Origin: Liriodendron chinense
Taxonomy: Eukaryota; Streptophyta; Magnoliopsida; Magnoliales; Magnoliaceae
Assembly: GCA_003013855.2 (NCBI GenBank)
Contig: ML058464.1
Location: forward strand, 1,582,170-1,646,169
Direction: 5' to 3'
Length of the DNA: 64,000 nucleotides
Part shown: positions 10,673 through 22,893 of the stretch, piece after piece
Position numbering within the stretch: position 1 is the stretch's first letter
Layout: every line of letters begins with the position of its first letter
Translations under genes and position numbers: made by a program
The notes under the pieces: model-generated
What the model was told of the DNA's origin: nothing
The model's input: the letters and a program-made list of their open reading frames with translations, nothing else
The model's database searches: none

Positions 10673-11437
10673 CTACTGAAATACATCCTTGGGATCAACA
10701 ACTCCCATAGATGTCACATGCTCCTTAAAGAGCGTGATAGGAAGGCCTTTAGTGAGAGGATCCGCTATCATCTGCCTTGTGCCGATGAGTTCCACAGACA
10801 CTTGACGATTCTGAACTCTCTCCTTCACAACAAGATATTTGATGTCAATGTGCTTTGACCTCGATGAATGCTTGTTGTTGTTGGAGAAGTTAACTGCAGC
10901 TGAACTATCACAATAGATTTTCAATGGTTTCGGGATCATCTGCACAACCCGTAAACCAGAGAAAAAACTCTGAAGCCAGACCGCCTGATTCGTGGCTTCA
11001 TGACAAGCTACATACTCTGCTTCCATGGTAGATGATGCCGTAATCGACTGTTTCACGCTTTTCCATGATACGGCTCCACCAACCATCATGAATACATAGC
11101 CCGAGGTGGACTTCTTGCTGTCGAGACAACCAGCAAAATCTGCATCTGTATATCCTACCAACTCCAAATGGTCGGATCTCCTGTATGTGAGTTCGAAGTC
11201 CTTTGTCCTTTGCAGGTAGCGCAACACTTTCTTTACAGCTATCCAATAATTCATTCCTGAATTGCTAAGGTACCTGCCCAACATTCCAACCACAAAAGCA
11301 ATATCTGGACGCGTACAGACCTGAGCATACATGATGCTCCCTACTGCTGACGCATACGGAATAGCTTTCATCTTGTCCTTTTCTAGGTCATTCTTAGGAC
11401 ACTGAAATTGACCAAACTTGTCACCTTTTACAATAGG
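10673..11437 (-). pseudogene. copia 1 pol: end of RT and RNase H
   Basis: Open frame of about 250 residues after the TAA at 11438-11440. It contains VGSIMYAQVCTRPDI and LRYLQRTKDFELTY (RT/RNase H linker) and the RNase H blocks GYTDADFAG, SGYVFM, SWKS, STMEAEYVA, YCDSSAAV and KHIDIKYL, ending DPLTKGLP...HVTSMGV. Catalytic D/E/D residues of RNase H are kept. This part would function only if the upstream stop were read through. Confidence 0.9.
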
Positions 11438-11440
11438 TGC

Positions 11441-11860
11441 TTAGCCAGGAGCACAGCCTTGCATGCCAAACCTTTCGAGAACCCTATCAATATAGGCCCT
11501 CTGCAACAAGCCAAGTAATCCACGTGATCTGTCCCGGCTAATCTGAATGCCGATGACAAAGGAAGCATCACCAAGATCTTTCATTTCAAAATTTTGATAT
11601 AGAAATTTCTTAGTCTCACGCAACAATCCAATATCACTACTGGCCAATAAAATGTCGTCAACATACAAGACTAAAATGATAAACTTACTCCCACTGATTT
11701 TCACATATATGCACTCATCCGCAGTGTTTTCAATGAAACCATATGAGGAAACAACTTCATGAAACTTTAGGTACCACTGTCGTGATGCCTGTTTCAACCC
11801 ATAAATGGACTTCTTAAGTTTGCAGACCAGATGTTCTGAGCCTTTGGTTTTAAAACCTTC
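11441..11860 (-). pseudogene. copia 1 pol: central RT
   Basis: Between two nonsense codons. Downstream of the TAG at 11861-11863 the frame continues PEGFK, then KSIYGLKQASRQWY, then the catalytic LYVDDILLA motif and LGDASFVIGIQISRDRS, and ends ...GCAPG before TAA (11438-11440). YVDD is intact, so the lesions are outside the active site. Confidence 0.9.
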
Positions 11861-11863
11861 TGG

Positions 11864-14278
11864 CTACAACATATATACGTTCTCCATTAGATCTCCATTG
11901 AGAAACGCAGTTTTTAAGTCCATTTGATGTAGCTCTAAATCCATATGAGCCACAAGAGTCATAATGATCCTAAAGGAGTCTTTCTTAGATACAGGTAAGA
12001 AAGTCTCCTTAAAGTCAATGCCCTCACGCTGAGTGAAACCCTTTGCAACTAGCTTGGCTTTATACCTTTCGATATTGCCCTTAGAGTCCCGTTGGGTTTT
12101 AAATACCCATTTGCAGCCAATCGGCCTAATCCCTTCAGGCAATTCAACAAGGTCCCAAACTTTGTTGTCCTTCATGGATTTCAATTCATCCTTCATGGCA
12201 TCGAACCAATGAGAAGAATCCGCACTTTGTTCGACCTGTGAAAGGGATACAGGATCCTTTTCAACCCCAATGTCAAACTCATGCTCCTGCAAATAGACGA
12301 CGTAATCGTCTGGTATTGCAGATCTTCTCTCTCTGTGTGATCGTCTTAATGGCTCATTATTCTGAATTGGGTTTTTCATTTCCTCATCAGTGGGTTGTAT
12401 TTGAGGTTGTACATGGTCGTCCATAGGGATCTCAGGGTTCACTGCTGGACGGACAACCATGCTACTCTGAATGATTGTGGTGGGAATCACAATCCGCTCT
12501 TCCTCAAATACAATATCTCTTAAATTTGTGCTCCCACTATCTTCAATGTTCTCAATAAACCTAGCATTCCCAGTCTCAATGACTCTCATGGAATGTGATG
12601 GACAATAAAATCTGAATCCTTTTAACCTTTCTGGGTATCCAATAAAGAAGCAACTAACAGTTCTAGGGTCAAGTTTTCTTTCATGCGGGTTATACGGTTT
12701 GGCTTCTGCAGGACAACCCCATACATGAAAATATCGTAGACTAGGCTTTCGGCCTGTCCACAATTCATATGGAGTTTTCATTACAGCCTTACTTGGGACC
12801 CTATTAAGGATATGCACAGCTGTTTTCAACGCATCACCCCACAAAGATTCCGGCAACGTAGAATTACTAATCATAGATCGCACCATGTCCTTTAGGGTGC
12901 GATTACGCCTTTCCGCTACACCATTCTGCTCTGGAGTACCAGGCATGGTGTACTGGGCGACGATGCCACAATCTTGTAGGTATCTAGCGAATGGACCTGG
13001 ATTACGCCCAGATTCGTCATACCTTCCGTAGTACTCACCACCACGGTCGGATCTAACGACTTTGATCTTCCTGTCGAGTTGATTCTCGACTTCAGCCTTA
13101 TAGATCTTAAATGTATCCAGGGCGTCTGATTTTTCGTTAATAAGGTACAAGTACCCATAACGAGAGTAGTCATCTATAAAAGTGATAAAATACTTCTGCC
13201 CATTCCAAGATGCTGTAGGGAACGGTCCGCAGATGTCTGTATGAATCACTTCTAAGAGTCCTACGCTCCTAGTGGCACCCTTTTTCCTCATTCTAGTCTG
13301 TTTACCTTTAATGTAATCAATACAAACCCCAAAGTCTGAGAAGTCTAGGGAGTGAAGAATTTCTTCACGTACAAGCCTTTCCAATCTCTCACGAGAGATA
13401 TGGCCTAATCTCCTGTGCCATAGCATGGAGGAATTCTCACAATCTAAACTTCGTTTGATGCCTTTAGTGTTTCCATGTGATGAGTTAATGCTGTATACAT
13501 GTGAAACATCCAAATCTAGCTGATAAAGGTTATTAAGTAAAGTGCCAGAACCAATCACAACTGAATCATAGTAAATGCTTAATTTTCCATTTGCAAATTT
13601 AAACTCATAACCAAATTTGTCCAAACGAGAAATGGAAACCAAATTGCACCTTATAGAAGGCACACAAACAGTATCTACTAGATCAAGAAAGTGTCCTGAC
13701 GATAACCTAAGCCTACAGACTCCAATAGCTTCCACGTTTGCCCTAATGCCGTTCCCCATATAGACTGATCTCTCTGCATCAGTTGGCGTCCGGCTTTGGA
13801 GCATATCCTGAATGGAATTACAAATGTGAATAGTAGCACCAGAATCTATCCACCAGGAGTCTGTGGACATATCAGCTAAATTTGATTCAAAACAGACTAA
13901 AATATGGTCTTTACCCTTAGAAACGAGCCATGCTTTAAAATCTTCACAATCCTTCTTCTGATGACCAGGCTTCTTGCAGAAGAAGCAGCCATCATTAGGA
14001 CCCTTCTTTTTCTTCTTAAATGTCTTTCCAGACTTAGGCTGATTGCCACCCGCAGTACCCGTAGAACCTTTTCCTGAAGTGTGCTTTCTTTTCTTATTTC
14101 CTTTTCGTCCTTGACCAGATGTCACTAGGTGTGCACTATGTGTCTTGCTCGACCTTCTGAGTCTCTCTTCCTCCTGAACGCACTGAGATATCAGCTCGTT
14201 CAATGTCCACTTTTCCTTTTGAGTATTGTAGCTGATTTGGAATTGACTGAATTGTGGAGGGAGGGAGTTCAGAACCAA
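11864..14278 (-). pseudogene. copia 1 gag C-terminus, protease, integrase and RT start
   Basis: 804-residue open frame. In order: gag C-terminal half (WTLNELISQCVQEEERL); CCHC zinc knuckle CFFCKKPGHQKKDC; aspartic protease WWIDSGATIHIC; GAG-pre-integrase LWHRRLGHISRERL; integrase with HTDICGPF, VRSDRGGEY and NGVAERRNR (the DDE acids) ; and RT start WVFKTQRDSKGNIERYKAKL and LHQMDLKTAFLNGDL. It stops at TAG 11861-11863 where relatives have Gln before PEGF, consistent with CAG to TAG. No ATG starts it: it is the continuation of gag after a single-base frameshift near 14280. Confidence 0.92.
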
Positions 14279-14753
14279 GAAAAATCAGGAGTTCATCATC
14301 AATCTTAAGGTCTAATGCGCGGATTTTAGCCACCACATCAGACAATCCACCAATGTACTCCCTAATATTTCCTTGACCGTTATAGGTGGCTTGAGTCAAT
14401 TTATGTAAAAGTGAACTCAGCTCAGCTTTATCCGATTTCTGAAATCGTTTTCCTATTTCAGTCAGGAAATCTTTAGCTTTCTCAGTGTCGGGCATGACAC
14501 CCTGCATGGTCTCAGAAATCGAGTTCTTTATGATCTTGAGACACATCTTATTTGACTTGGTCCAGGCCTTGTAGTGAGCCTTTGCTGAATCCGTGCTAGA
14601 ATCAGTTGGAGTAGGAGGCTCTACTTCCTCCAGGGCCAAGTCCAAGTCCATGCAACCTAGGACTATTTCAACGGATGACTTCCATTTGGAATAGTTGGAC
14701 CCAGTAAGCAAAGGTATAGAATTGAATTGTGTTGGAATATTGGAAACAGTCAT
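14136..14753 (-). pseudogene. copia 1 gag N-terminal half
   Basis: Starts at ATG 14753. LLTGSNYSKWKSSVEIVLGC is the usual copia gag (UBN2/Retrotran_gag-type) N-terminus; DKAELSSLLHKLTQATYNG and NIREYIGGLSDVV follow. After about residue 158 (near 14280) the reading shifts: the true gag continuation is in the frame of the next ORF, so the last ~47 residues here are out-of-frame translation. An extra base in the sequence read TTTTTCTTGG on the minus strand explains the shift. Confidence 0.88.
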
Positions 14754-16835
14754 AGCTGGACATTCAAAGCATAAAACTCACATTAATAATCAAGTCCCTT
14801 ATAACAATGCATGAACATAAACCACAAATATCATGCATGTATGAACATTCGATTGATTTGGGCCTTCAATCAAATGATCCAGAATGATGATGGGCCATAA
14901 TCATTAAAATCTGGCAAGAGCCCAGCGTATCATCACGATTCCTCCTTTGGGCGAAATTGTAACATACAAGAGGCTCTACTAAATCATGAAGCTGACCAAT
15001 GCTGGTGAAATAAATCTAAGACGTCCATCACCTTTGGGTGAAATGAATCTCTCAGACCTATATCACCATCACCAATCACTTCATTTCACTCACATCCAGC
15101 CAAACGATGATACTTCTTTGTTCTGACCACCGCTCGCCTGAATATGAACGCAACTGAATGCAATCCTATAATGGAGGGTCACTGAATTCCAAGTACAGAA
15201 GTCTAGAAGTAGAAATCTTTGCCAATTGAGGTCTCTTTGGTGGCTAACACAATAGGCTCCAATCCCCATTCCTAGACTCAAGGATTGCTTAATGGTCTTG
15301 CCCACAACAGACCATATTGCAAAATTTCTGATTCGGCCTAAAATATGGCTGACGTTGACATCTTCCAAAGTGATGGTTGGATTATATACTTAATGGTCAA
15401 CAACTAAATATCAGCCTTAAACATATGGGTAATGGCCCTATTTTAGGCCAAATCAAAGCTAAATAGGTATAACCTTGTATATTAAATTACTTGGGCCATC
15501 TAACAAGTGAAATCCACCAACCATCAATACACTTATTAAGGTTTTATTAGATTCTAAATTATGGCCCAAGTAAATAAATACAATGGTTTATACCATCTTG
15601 AACATTGGGCCCATAGGTAATGTTTTTTTTTTTTTTAAATAACACAATTCCTATCTGAAGTGGATCATAGTTAGGCCCAAAATACAGCCCATTTCAAAAC
15701 TTCAAGAGAGCCCAACAAAATTGCCAAAGTAGGCCTTGAAAAAGGGCCTAAGATTTGCCCAACCAGACCTCCAAAAATTGGCCCATAACCTGCTGGAAAC
15801 AGGCCTGCGGGATTGGGCTATTGGACTGGGCCTGATCTGCGGCCTGGTCGTCTTAAAACAGCTACCTGCTGTACATGCCCAAAACAGCAACCTGCTGGCA
15901 TGTACAGCAATCCGAGCCCCTTTCCAAAATTTGGTTTACGAAAACCCTAGCCGCCGTCCGTGTTCCTCTTCCATAGCCACTGAGCACCAGCAGCAGCCGC
16001 CGCCGCCGGATTCTATAGAGAGGAATGAGCAGGGTGTTGCCGCTGCCGGAGATCTCACTGGCCATTAAAACACAGGCCGCTGCCCCTCTGCATCAGCACC
16101 GTCAACAGCGCCCGGCCCTGACCGTCAGCTCTCGCCGTCAGCTCTCGCCGTTAGCCCTCGCCGTCAGCTATGGCTTGGACTGAATCCGATCTGGATGGCC
16201 CTCAATCAGCGCCGAAATCCATGGCTACGATCGTCTGAATCGGGCCATGATTCCCGGCAGTGATGGCTGCAGCGGCCGTGCCATGATTGAAATCGCAGCT
16301 GCAAGATCTAGCTGCCGTGCAACAGAGGTTGACGAGAAGGGAAGATCGCCGGAATCAGGCTAGGATGATCAACGGTCGTCGATCACGAACAATGGCTGCC
16401 GCGACTAGAAATAGAGCAGCAGCCGTTCTTCATGAGGACGGACGGCAATGGCTGCCTCAACCCAAAAACAGGGCAGCGACCCTGAAGATCTGAAATTTTT
16501 TTTTTTTTCGATCTCCATAAACAGAAACCCTGTTTGCAACTGGGGTTCTGACGTAAACAGGGCTGCGGTGGTGGCTGCCTGCTCAGAACCGTTGTATGCA
16601 AAACTCAATCGGGTGATAGTCTGTCATGATTGTCGTTGGATTCTGCCGGTACAACACTATTTACGACTGGATCTCAAGGACCGGCAATGAACAGATCTCC
16701 GTCTGGAGTCCAGATCTCCGTCTCAATGGACAGATCTGATTGTCCAGATCAGTTCCTCGAGTCATCCGTTATAGGACACGAATAACAGCCGTTGTATACA
16801 TCTGATTGAAATCCCCAAGATCAATGCATAGTTAT
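14754..16835 (-). other. copia 1 long untranslated leader
   Basis: About 2.1 kb separate the primer-binding site from the gag ATG, several times longer than the leader of most plant copia elements. Proximal to the LTR (15850-16700) it is GC-rich with GCCGTCAGCT repeated three times near 16120-16170; distal it is AT-rich and contains many GGGCC words. Short reading frames exist on both strands but none resembles a known protein. The second copia element has an equally long leader. Confidence 0.6.
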
Positions 16836-16846
16836 CTCTGATACCA
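16836..16846 (-). other. copia 1 primer-binding site
   Basis: On the minus strand TGGTATCAGAG, two bases inside the 5' LTR: complementary to the 3' end of initiator tRNA-Met, the usual primer of plant copia elements. Confidence 0.92.
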
Positions 16847-16848
16847 AC

Positions 16849-17315
16849 TGTGAAACTTAATCATTATTGCGGAATAATCGGATCGTCTATGCATCGAATA
16901 ATGGGGATTCCATACTATAATCTTAAAGCCATACCTGATTGGGAAGACATTCCCGATGCCGCCGTGTTGCCGAGAGGAACTCTTGGTCTTCCGCACCTCA
17001 CACCTTTAGGAGAACCTCTCAATGGGGACTAGGGTTTCTCTTATGTGTTGGTGAGGGGACCAAGACGTATATTTATAGGAAAGAGGGCCAGAGAAACTTA
17101 CCCATCACACTTCTCTCCTCTAGGGTATCCACACCGTAGGTTTCCATATCTGGCTTAATAACCGCGCATAGGAACCACGGTTCAAGCGTCCCGCCCCAAA
17201 CCTATTTGCAATGATCACAACTGTAGTGGGGCCCACTGAATCGCTCAATCTGAATAATCCAACGGTCATGATCTAAACCGATTGTCATGTGTGGCCCACC
17301 CAATGGAGTCTTACA
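16849..17315 (-). repeat. copia 1 5' LTR
   Basis: 467 bp, about 98.9% identical to the 3' LTR; followed by the second copy of GTTAG. Confidence 0.95.
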
Positions 17316-17345
17316 GTTAGGCGCTATAATGAAACGTGTGTACAT

Positions 17346-18064
17346 GTTTGTGGGGAGACATGTTTAAGTGTATGAGTGTTACATGTGTGTATGTATGTGT
17401 ACTTTTGTAAGTGTTTGTGTGTGTACATTTGTATGCGTGCATGCATACTTAGAGTACATAAATGCGTGTATGAATGCACACAAGTAAATTAAGTCACCAC
17501 AATATTTAGGGTTGCTACAATCATCATCTTCATCCTCGTCCTTGTTATCATCATCATCATTATGATTATGATGAGAAGCTCTAAGGTCTCATGGTTAGAC
17601 ATACGGTCCACCCAGCTAGGTAGCTTCTAACCTTTTATGTGTGTGTTCCATCCAACTTGCACGATAGCTTTGCATTATCTTAAGTATCACTTTGTTCAAA
17701 AATCAGCCCCGCGCGGGCGGGCGAGGGGGTTGCGTGTTTGTGGGGAGACGTGAATATGTGAGTGTGACACATGTGTATGTGTAATTTTGTAAGTGTGTAA
17801 GTGTGCATTTGTATGTATGCATGTGTATGTGAGCATGCACGCTTGAGTACATAAATGTGTGTATGAATGCACACAAGTAAATTAAGTCACCACAATATTT
17901 AGGGTGGCTACAATCATCATCTTCATCCTCGTCCTTATCATCATCATCATCATCATCATCATTATAATTATGATGAGAAGGTCTGTCTCATGGTTGTGTG
18001 TTCCATTCACCTTGTACAATAGGTTTTTGTTATCTTGAGTATCACTTTGTTTAAAAATCAGCCA
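17346..18064. repeat. tandem duplication, period about 390 bp, with TG/AC and ATC simple repeats
   Basis: Two copies starting GTTTGTGGGGAGAC (17346 and 17736). Each contains a TGTG-rich stretch, AAGTAAATTAAGTCACCACA, then TCATCATC runs and TGATGAGAAG. The second copy lacks about 45 bp present in the first near 17600 and has a longer ATC run. A 29-bp GC-rich insert (GCGCGGGCGGGCGAGGGGG) joins them. Confidence 0.85.
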
Positions 18065-18083
18065 CATCCACTCATCCTACGTA

Positions 18084-18305
18084 CCATATTTGTATTTTTT
18101 ATATATCAATGATTATAAATTGCTTTTTATGGTGTGCCCAATAGATGAGTATATAGGACTAATTTTTGCACTAAGTGATCCTTATGGTGTAAGCCATACT
18201 TGTATTTTTTATCTATCAATGACTATAAATTACTTTTTATGTTGTGCCCACAATAGATGAGTATATAGGCCTAATTTTTGCACTAAGTGATCCTCATGGT
18301 GGGTC
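18084..18305. repeat. tandem duplication, 2 x about 110 bp
   Basis: CCATA(T/C)TTGTATTTTTTAT starts at 18084 and 18194; both units continue to CACTAAGTGATCCT(T/C)ATGG. Few mismatches. Confidence 0.85.
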
Positions 18306-20250
18306 CAACCTATTAGAAGGGTTGAGTGTCACATGTGAAAGATTACTTGGATAGGTAGGTCCACAGGATCTGACGGTCTACACGATCTTGGGAATTTTGC
18401 AAAAATCGAAGATGTATAATGCACATTTAATTGTACTCTTAACTAGTACGGGAGCAAAGAGGTTTGATCACCCATCTGATTCTACAATTAAGATGGCCCC
18501 GAATTACGATCAATGACTTAAATTGTATAAGGCATGGGCTAGATGGACAGAACTTATCGATAAACTCTCCATTTTCCTCTCTCTGATAACTTATGACTTT
18601 TTAATACCGTTAATAAGAGAAGCCCTCTCCCTTTTATAAGGAAAGGTCAAGGAGTTTAAATGAGGTTAAAAGATATCCGATCTCATCCAAATCAAAGTTA
18701 AATTTAAACCTTAAAGTTTAAAATTCAACTTTAAATTACACAAAAAATTCATAATAGATAAAAAGAGGAAAACTTGCGTGGGGCCAACCCACTAATGGTT
18801 GTCCACAAGTGGGCTTCATGGACCCATGTCTAACATCTCCTACTCAATCACGTTATATGATAGACACATTATAGATTGTTTATTTAGCTCATATCATAAT
18901 AATAACAAAAAATAAAACTAAAAGAATCAAAGGTGTGGGACCAGTTGAAACACAATTATCTTCTCACAAATGTTTTAGTACTAATCGACCACCTAACTAT
19001 CACTCAATAACCCAAGCTTTGTAATACATATTCTACTCTACATTAGCACACTAGATGGAGTTGACTTTCGATCTGAAATACTCGGCCAACATACACACTT
19101 ATCGAACTTATCGAGTTATTCTGAAAATTCAATTTTCACAATGTGTGTATGTACTTTTAAAAAGAATATTATTTATAAAAATCTATACAAAAAAATTCAA
19201 TACTATTGGTAGATAAGTCTTCAAGTGCATGTTAGTAGTTCTAAAAATTTAGTGTAGCTGTCACGAGATCTTTCCCACGCAGATGTGTCATTTAGAATTG
19301 AATAAGCCGATTTCCTAACGTAACCAAATTAGACCAATTAAGGGTCTTTTGTCATCATACAATAAAGTAGTGATACTCAATCCCATCCTCCTATATACAA
19401 AAGATGGATAGTTAATGACACAAAGAATCACCTACAAAACTAATTAACTACTCGAACGTTGTAATGATTAGATCGAACCAAAACAATTTATATGTAAAAT
19501 GTCTCTACATGTAGCTACAATCCATGCCATAAAGTAGACAATACTAGGCATATATTAGGTCTACAATATGAATTTTATATGGTATCACAAAAACCATGAA
19601 ATGACACATTTTAGATTAATGGGCCTTATACCTAATTTGGGCCATTAAATTTAAGAAATTATGGACAATAATAATCAGCAATATGTTGTTGTCCATAGAC
19701 TTCTCATGATATAGCTTGGTAATAATATCGGTTTCAGCTACGAAATGGGACTACAATCCAATCCTACAAGCTAAAAAATGGTTTAAGTCTACAAAGTCGT
19801 TCAACCAAGCCGATCCATACCTCTCCTCTTCCTTTCATTTATTAGCCCATGAAAAGAATCTAATTGGACTTAGCAATGAGCCAATAGTCCGCTCTTACAG
19901 ACCCAAAATACGACAAATGTGCAAATAAGCCCAATTTCTTCATCTTTTCTTCCTCTTCACATCTTCTTTATTTTCTAAGTTGTCAACATAACCCATTCAA
20001 TGATATGTCACCAAATTTCACACACTTATGCCTAATTCACATCTCTTAAAAATAATTCTTCGATTGATGGTCCATGTGCGATATTCTTATCGATAAAATA
20101 ACCATAACCATTTGATTAGTGTCCTTGAATTGGACAACTAATAAAAGAAACACAACAACATCTCATATATTAATTGGTAGAGGCTGATATAAAGATTAGG
20201 ATCATCTAATATTTATTTATTTATTTATTATTATTATTATTTATTTATTT
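18306..20250 (-). other. probable remnant of an LTR retrotransposon; no gene
   Basis: Read on the minus strand, 18845-18831 is GTAGGAGATGTTAG, which looks like a polypurine tract followed by an LTR starting TGTTAGACATG at 18835. This would place a 3' LTR to the left and decayed internal sequence to the right. I find no convincing pol motif in the flanking 1.4 kb. A segment near 19670-19820 (GTTGTTGTCCATAGACTTCT) recurs at 43055-43180, so this is repeated DNA. (TTA/TTTA)n lies at 20215-20250. Confidence 0.3.
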
Positions 20251-20329
20251 TCATGGTCTATGCACAATGAGGTCCGTGTTCATAGTATTATGCCCATGTG
20301 ATATGCTCAATAGGTTGGATCGAAAAAAA

Positions 20330-20490
20330 AAAAAAATCATTATAGTATGCCTCATGAAATTTTTAATAGTGGTCAGTCTACCTGATATTTGAATGGACTT
20401 CTTTTTTGGTCTCATGTCCTAAAATAAGTTGGCAATTGGATGGACGGCATGGATAAAACATGTATATCATCAATAGGCATATAGAGCACC
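20330..20490. repeat. foldback-family fragment, right arm
   Basis: Contains GAAATTTTTAATAGTGGTCA, TCATGTCCTAAAATAAGTTG and GGATGGACGGCATGGAT. Preceded by a 14-A run. Confidence 0.55.
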
Positions 20491-20544
20491 GTCATATACA
20501 TCGTATGTCGTGTGTATGCCATCCCCACCTCAAGCATACGAGTC

Positions 20545-21015
20545 CGCACCATCCAAAATAAAAGACAGCCGACCTTGATGTCTATATTAAATCCATGCAG
20601 TCCAACTATTTTGCCAGCTTATTTTAGGTCATGGGCCCAAAATGTGGCAATCCAAATCTTAGGTGGACCACACCACAAGAAAATGTTGTAATTGAACACC
20701 GATAATTTAAAACTTCCTAAGGGCTGCGAAAGTTTTGGATAAAGTTGATATTTGTGTTTTCCCTTCATCCAGGTCTGTACGACCTAACCAACTGGTTGGA
20801 TGGCAAATAAACATTACAATAGTCCTAGGAAGCTTTAAATGGTAAGCATTCAATTACAACACATACATTTTAGTGGTGTGGTCCACATGAGATTTGGATC
20901 TACTTCATTTTTGGGATGATGCTCAAGAATGATACGGAAAAACTAATGGACGGCTTGGATATACAACACATACATCAAGGTGGGCCCCGAAGTCAGGGCA
21001 ACACCCACTAACGTA
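20545..21015. repeat. foldback-family repeat, both arms
   Basis: Left arm TTTTAGGTCATGGGCCC and GGTGGACCACACCACAAG; right arm GTGGTGTGGTCCACATGAGA, ACATCAAGGTGGGCCCCG and the terminal AACACCC word shared with the copy at 6035. Confidence 0.65.
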
Positions 21016-21059
21016 GTAGCAGATAACACCAAAACCACTGGTTTGTGTTGGTGTTGGAA

Positions 21060-21345
21060 AATTCTATGGGCCCGTTATGATGTATGTGTTATATCCACAC
21101 AATTCATCCATTTTGTCAAACATCATGAGCCCAAAAATGAGGCAAATGTAAGGCTCTAGTGGAGCACACCACAAAAAAGAACTGCCAAGAAATTTTTTTA
21201 TGGTGAGCATCCAATCACCACTGTTTCCTATGATATGGTCCACTTGAGATTTGGATCTACTTCATTTTTTGGGACCAGGGCCTAGAATGATGTGGAAAAA
21301 TTGATGGGCAACTTGGATATGCAACACGTAGAGATGGGCTAGGTA
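21060..21345. repeat. foldback-family repeat, short version
   Basis: Both arms present (GGGCCCGTTATGATGTATGT; TGATATGGTCCACTTGAGAT) but most of the central part is missing, leaving about 285 bp: an internally deleted copy. Confidence 0.6.
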
Positions 21346-21439
21346 AACATTCATTTAAGGCATAGCTGGTAACAGCTCATCCACCCATAATATTGGGATT
21401 GCGTACAATAGAGCACCTAAGTAGGTATCTTGTTTAGGT

Positions 21440-21875
21440 GACAAAGTTTTGTGGCCCCACCATGATGTATGTGTTATATGCACACTGTCCATCGATTATT
21501 TTAGGTAATTTTAGGATATGAATGTAAAAATGAGGCAAATCCAAAGTTATCACACCATAGCAAACAGTGGGAATTGAACGCTTACCATTGAAATATTCTT
21601 GGGGGCCATAGAAGTTTTGGATCAGGCTGATTTTTGTTTTTTCCCTTCATCTAGGTCTGTCTTACCTTATGAATAGATTTGATGGTAGATAAACATTATG
21701 GTGGGCCCTAGGTAGGTTTCAATGGAGCATCATTGTCCCTATAGGTTCCTTTGGTGTGGTCCACTAGAGCTTTCGGTCTGCCTCATTTTCTGCTCATGTT
21801 GTAAAATGATTTGACAAAATGTATCAACAATGTGCATATAACACATACATGATGATGTAGGCCAAAGAACTTTAC
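21440..21875. repeat. foldback-family repeat, both arms
   Basis: GGCCCCACCATGATGTATGT at the left, CATGATGATGTAGGCC at the right; centre GAAGTTTTGGATCAGGCTGA. Confidence 0.65.
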
Positions 21876-22172
21876 CATGTGAATATGGCTTTTATGGTGC
21901 GCAATTAGCTCATCCAAACGGGGCGCAAAAGTTAGAAAGAGGGTAAACTTATCATTTTAAAAAAATTCTAATTCAAAATGACTTACCGAATTCAGTGTTA
22001 AGTATTAAGTCAAATGAAGGAGGCTTAAAACAAAATTCTAATTTTTAAGTGAAATTTCAAATTAAGCACTTAATATTTCAGATTTAAAAAACACATTGAA
22101 TGGTAAAAAATCATTGAAAATATCCTATTTCAGTGATAAGTGGTGAAATTAAGTTTTACCAAACAAGACCAG
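21876..22172. other. no gene seen
   Basis: AT-rich DNA ending ACCAAACAAGACC directly at the left border of duplicated segment A. The words CATCCAAACGGGGC and ACCAAACAAGACC may be eroded ends of a Tourist-like element; I cannot establish a target duplication. Confidence 0.3.
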
Positions 22173-22893
22173 AGTAATATCTGCTTTGCCGATTATGGAC
22201 CTTCATAGAGAGCAAATCTTGGCCATTCATTTGGACTTTATCTTATGTGGCATAATGACACCTGATCAAACAATCCCAACAATCTAATTGCCTCAAATGG
22301 ACAAAGACATATGCTTTCGGTCTTGTATGCAGGCAAAGTGGGACAAAGATGATGGTTATAATTAGGACCATTTGTTCAGTGTATCTATGAATCAGGCCAA
22401 TCCTTGTGGGGTCCACCTGATAGTACGTTGTCATTTGGGAACGCGGATTGCATAGTAAATAACTCTATATGCTATATCCTTGTGTGTCTCACTTGCTAGC
22501 CCATCGGGGAAGATGTCTAGGCGTTTCAACAACATGGTATTAGATGAGATGGAATTGCATTTGGTTTCGTGCAAATTCCATCCTGAGTTTGGGGACACAT
22601 GTGTGGCCCCCATTGATGTATGTCTTTATATATCCATGCTATCCATCCATATATACCCTTTATACATGATATTATGGTTATATAAAGTATACCATAAGTG
22701 TAATCATTGTGCCATATATCCGGGTGCATCAATACAATCAATCTGATTTTCTGTTTATGGAGCATGTGTGATAAAATAAGATATTTTGGACAGTATACTT
22801 GCGATCAAAGGCCGCCACGTGTAGATGGCAGAATGCATGGAAAGTCTCAAGTGGAAAGATTCAGTCCGTGTGACTGACGCGGGATGGAAAAAT

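Larger units (their letters stand above)
9695..17315 (-). mobile_element. Ty1/copia retrotransposon 1 (nearly complete, decayed pol)
   Basis: 7621 bp, transcribed leftwards. The LTRs (9695-10161 and 16849-17315) are both 467 bp, start TGTGAAAC and end GTCTTACA on the plus strand, and I count five mismatches between them (about 98.9% identity). A perfect 5-bp target duplication GTTAG flanks the element (9690-9694, 17316-17320). Primer-binding site, polypurine tract, gag, protease, integrase, RT and RNase H are all present in the copia order (integrase before RT). One frameshift and two nonsense codons disable gag-pol. The recent insertion implied by the LTRs contrasts with the broken pol, so it was probably mobilised in trans or broke soon after insertion. 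Confidence 0.95.

Noticed and set aside
15702..16690. Several overlapping reading frames (up to 110 residues) on both strands
   Set aside because: They lie in the GC-rich copia leader, have Ala/Arg/Pro-rich composition from simple words, and match no family I know.
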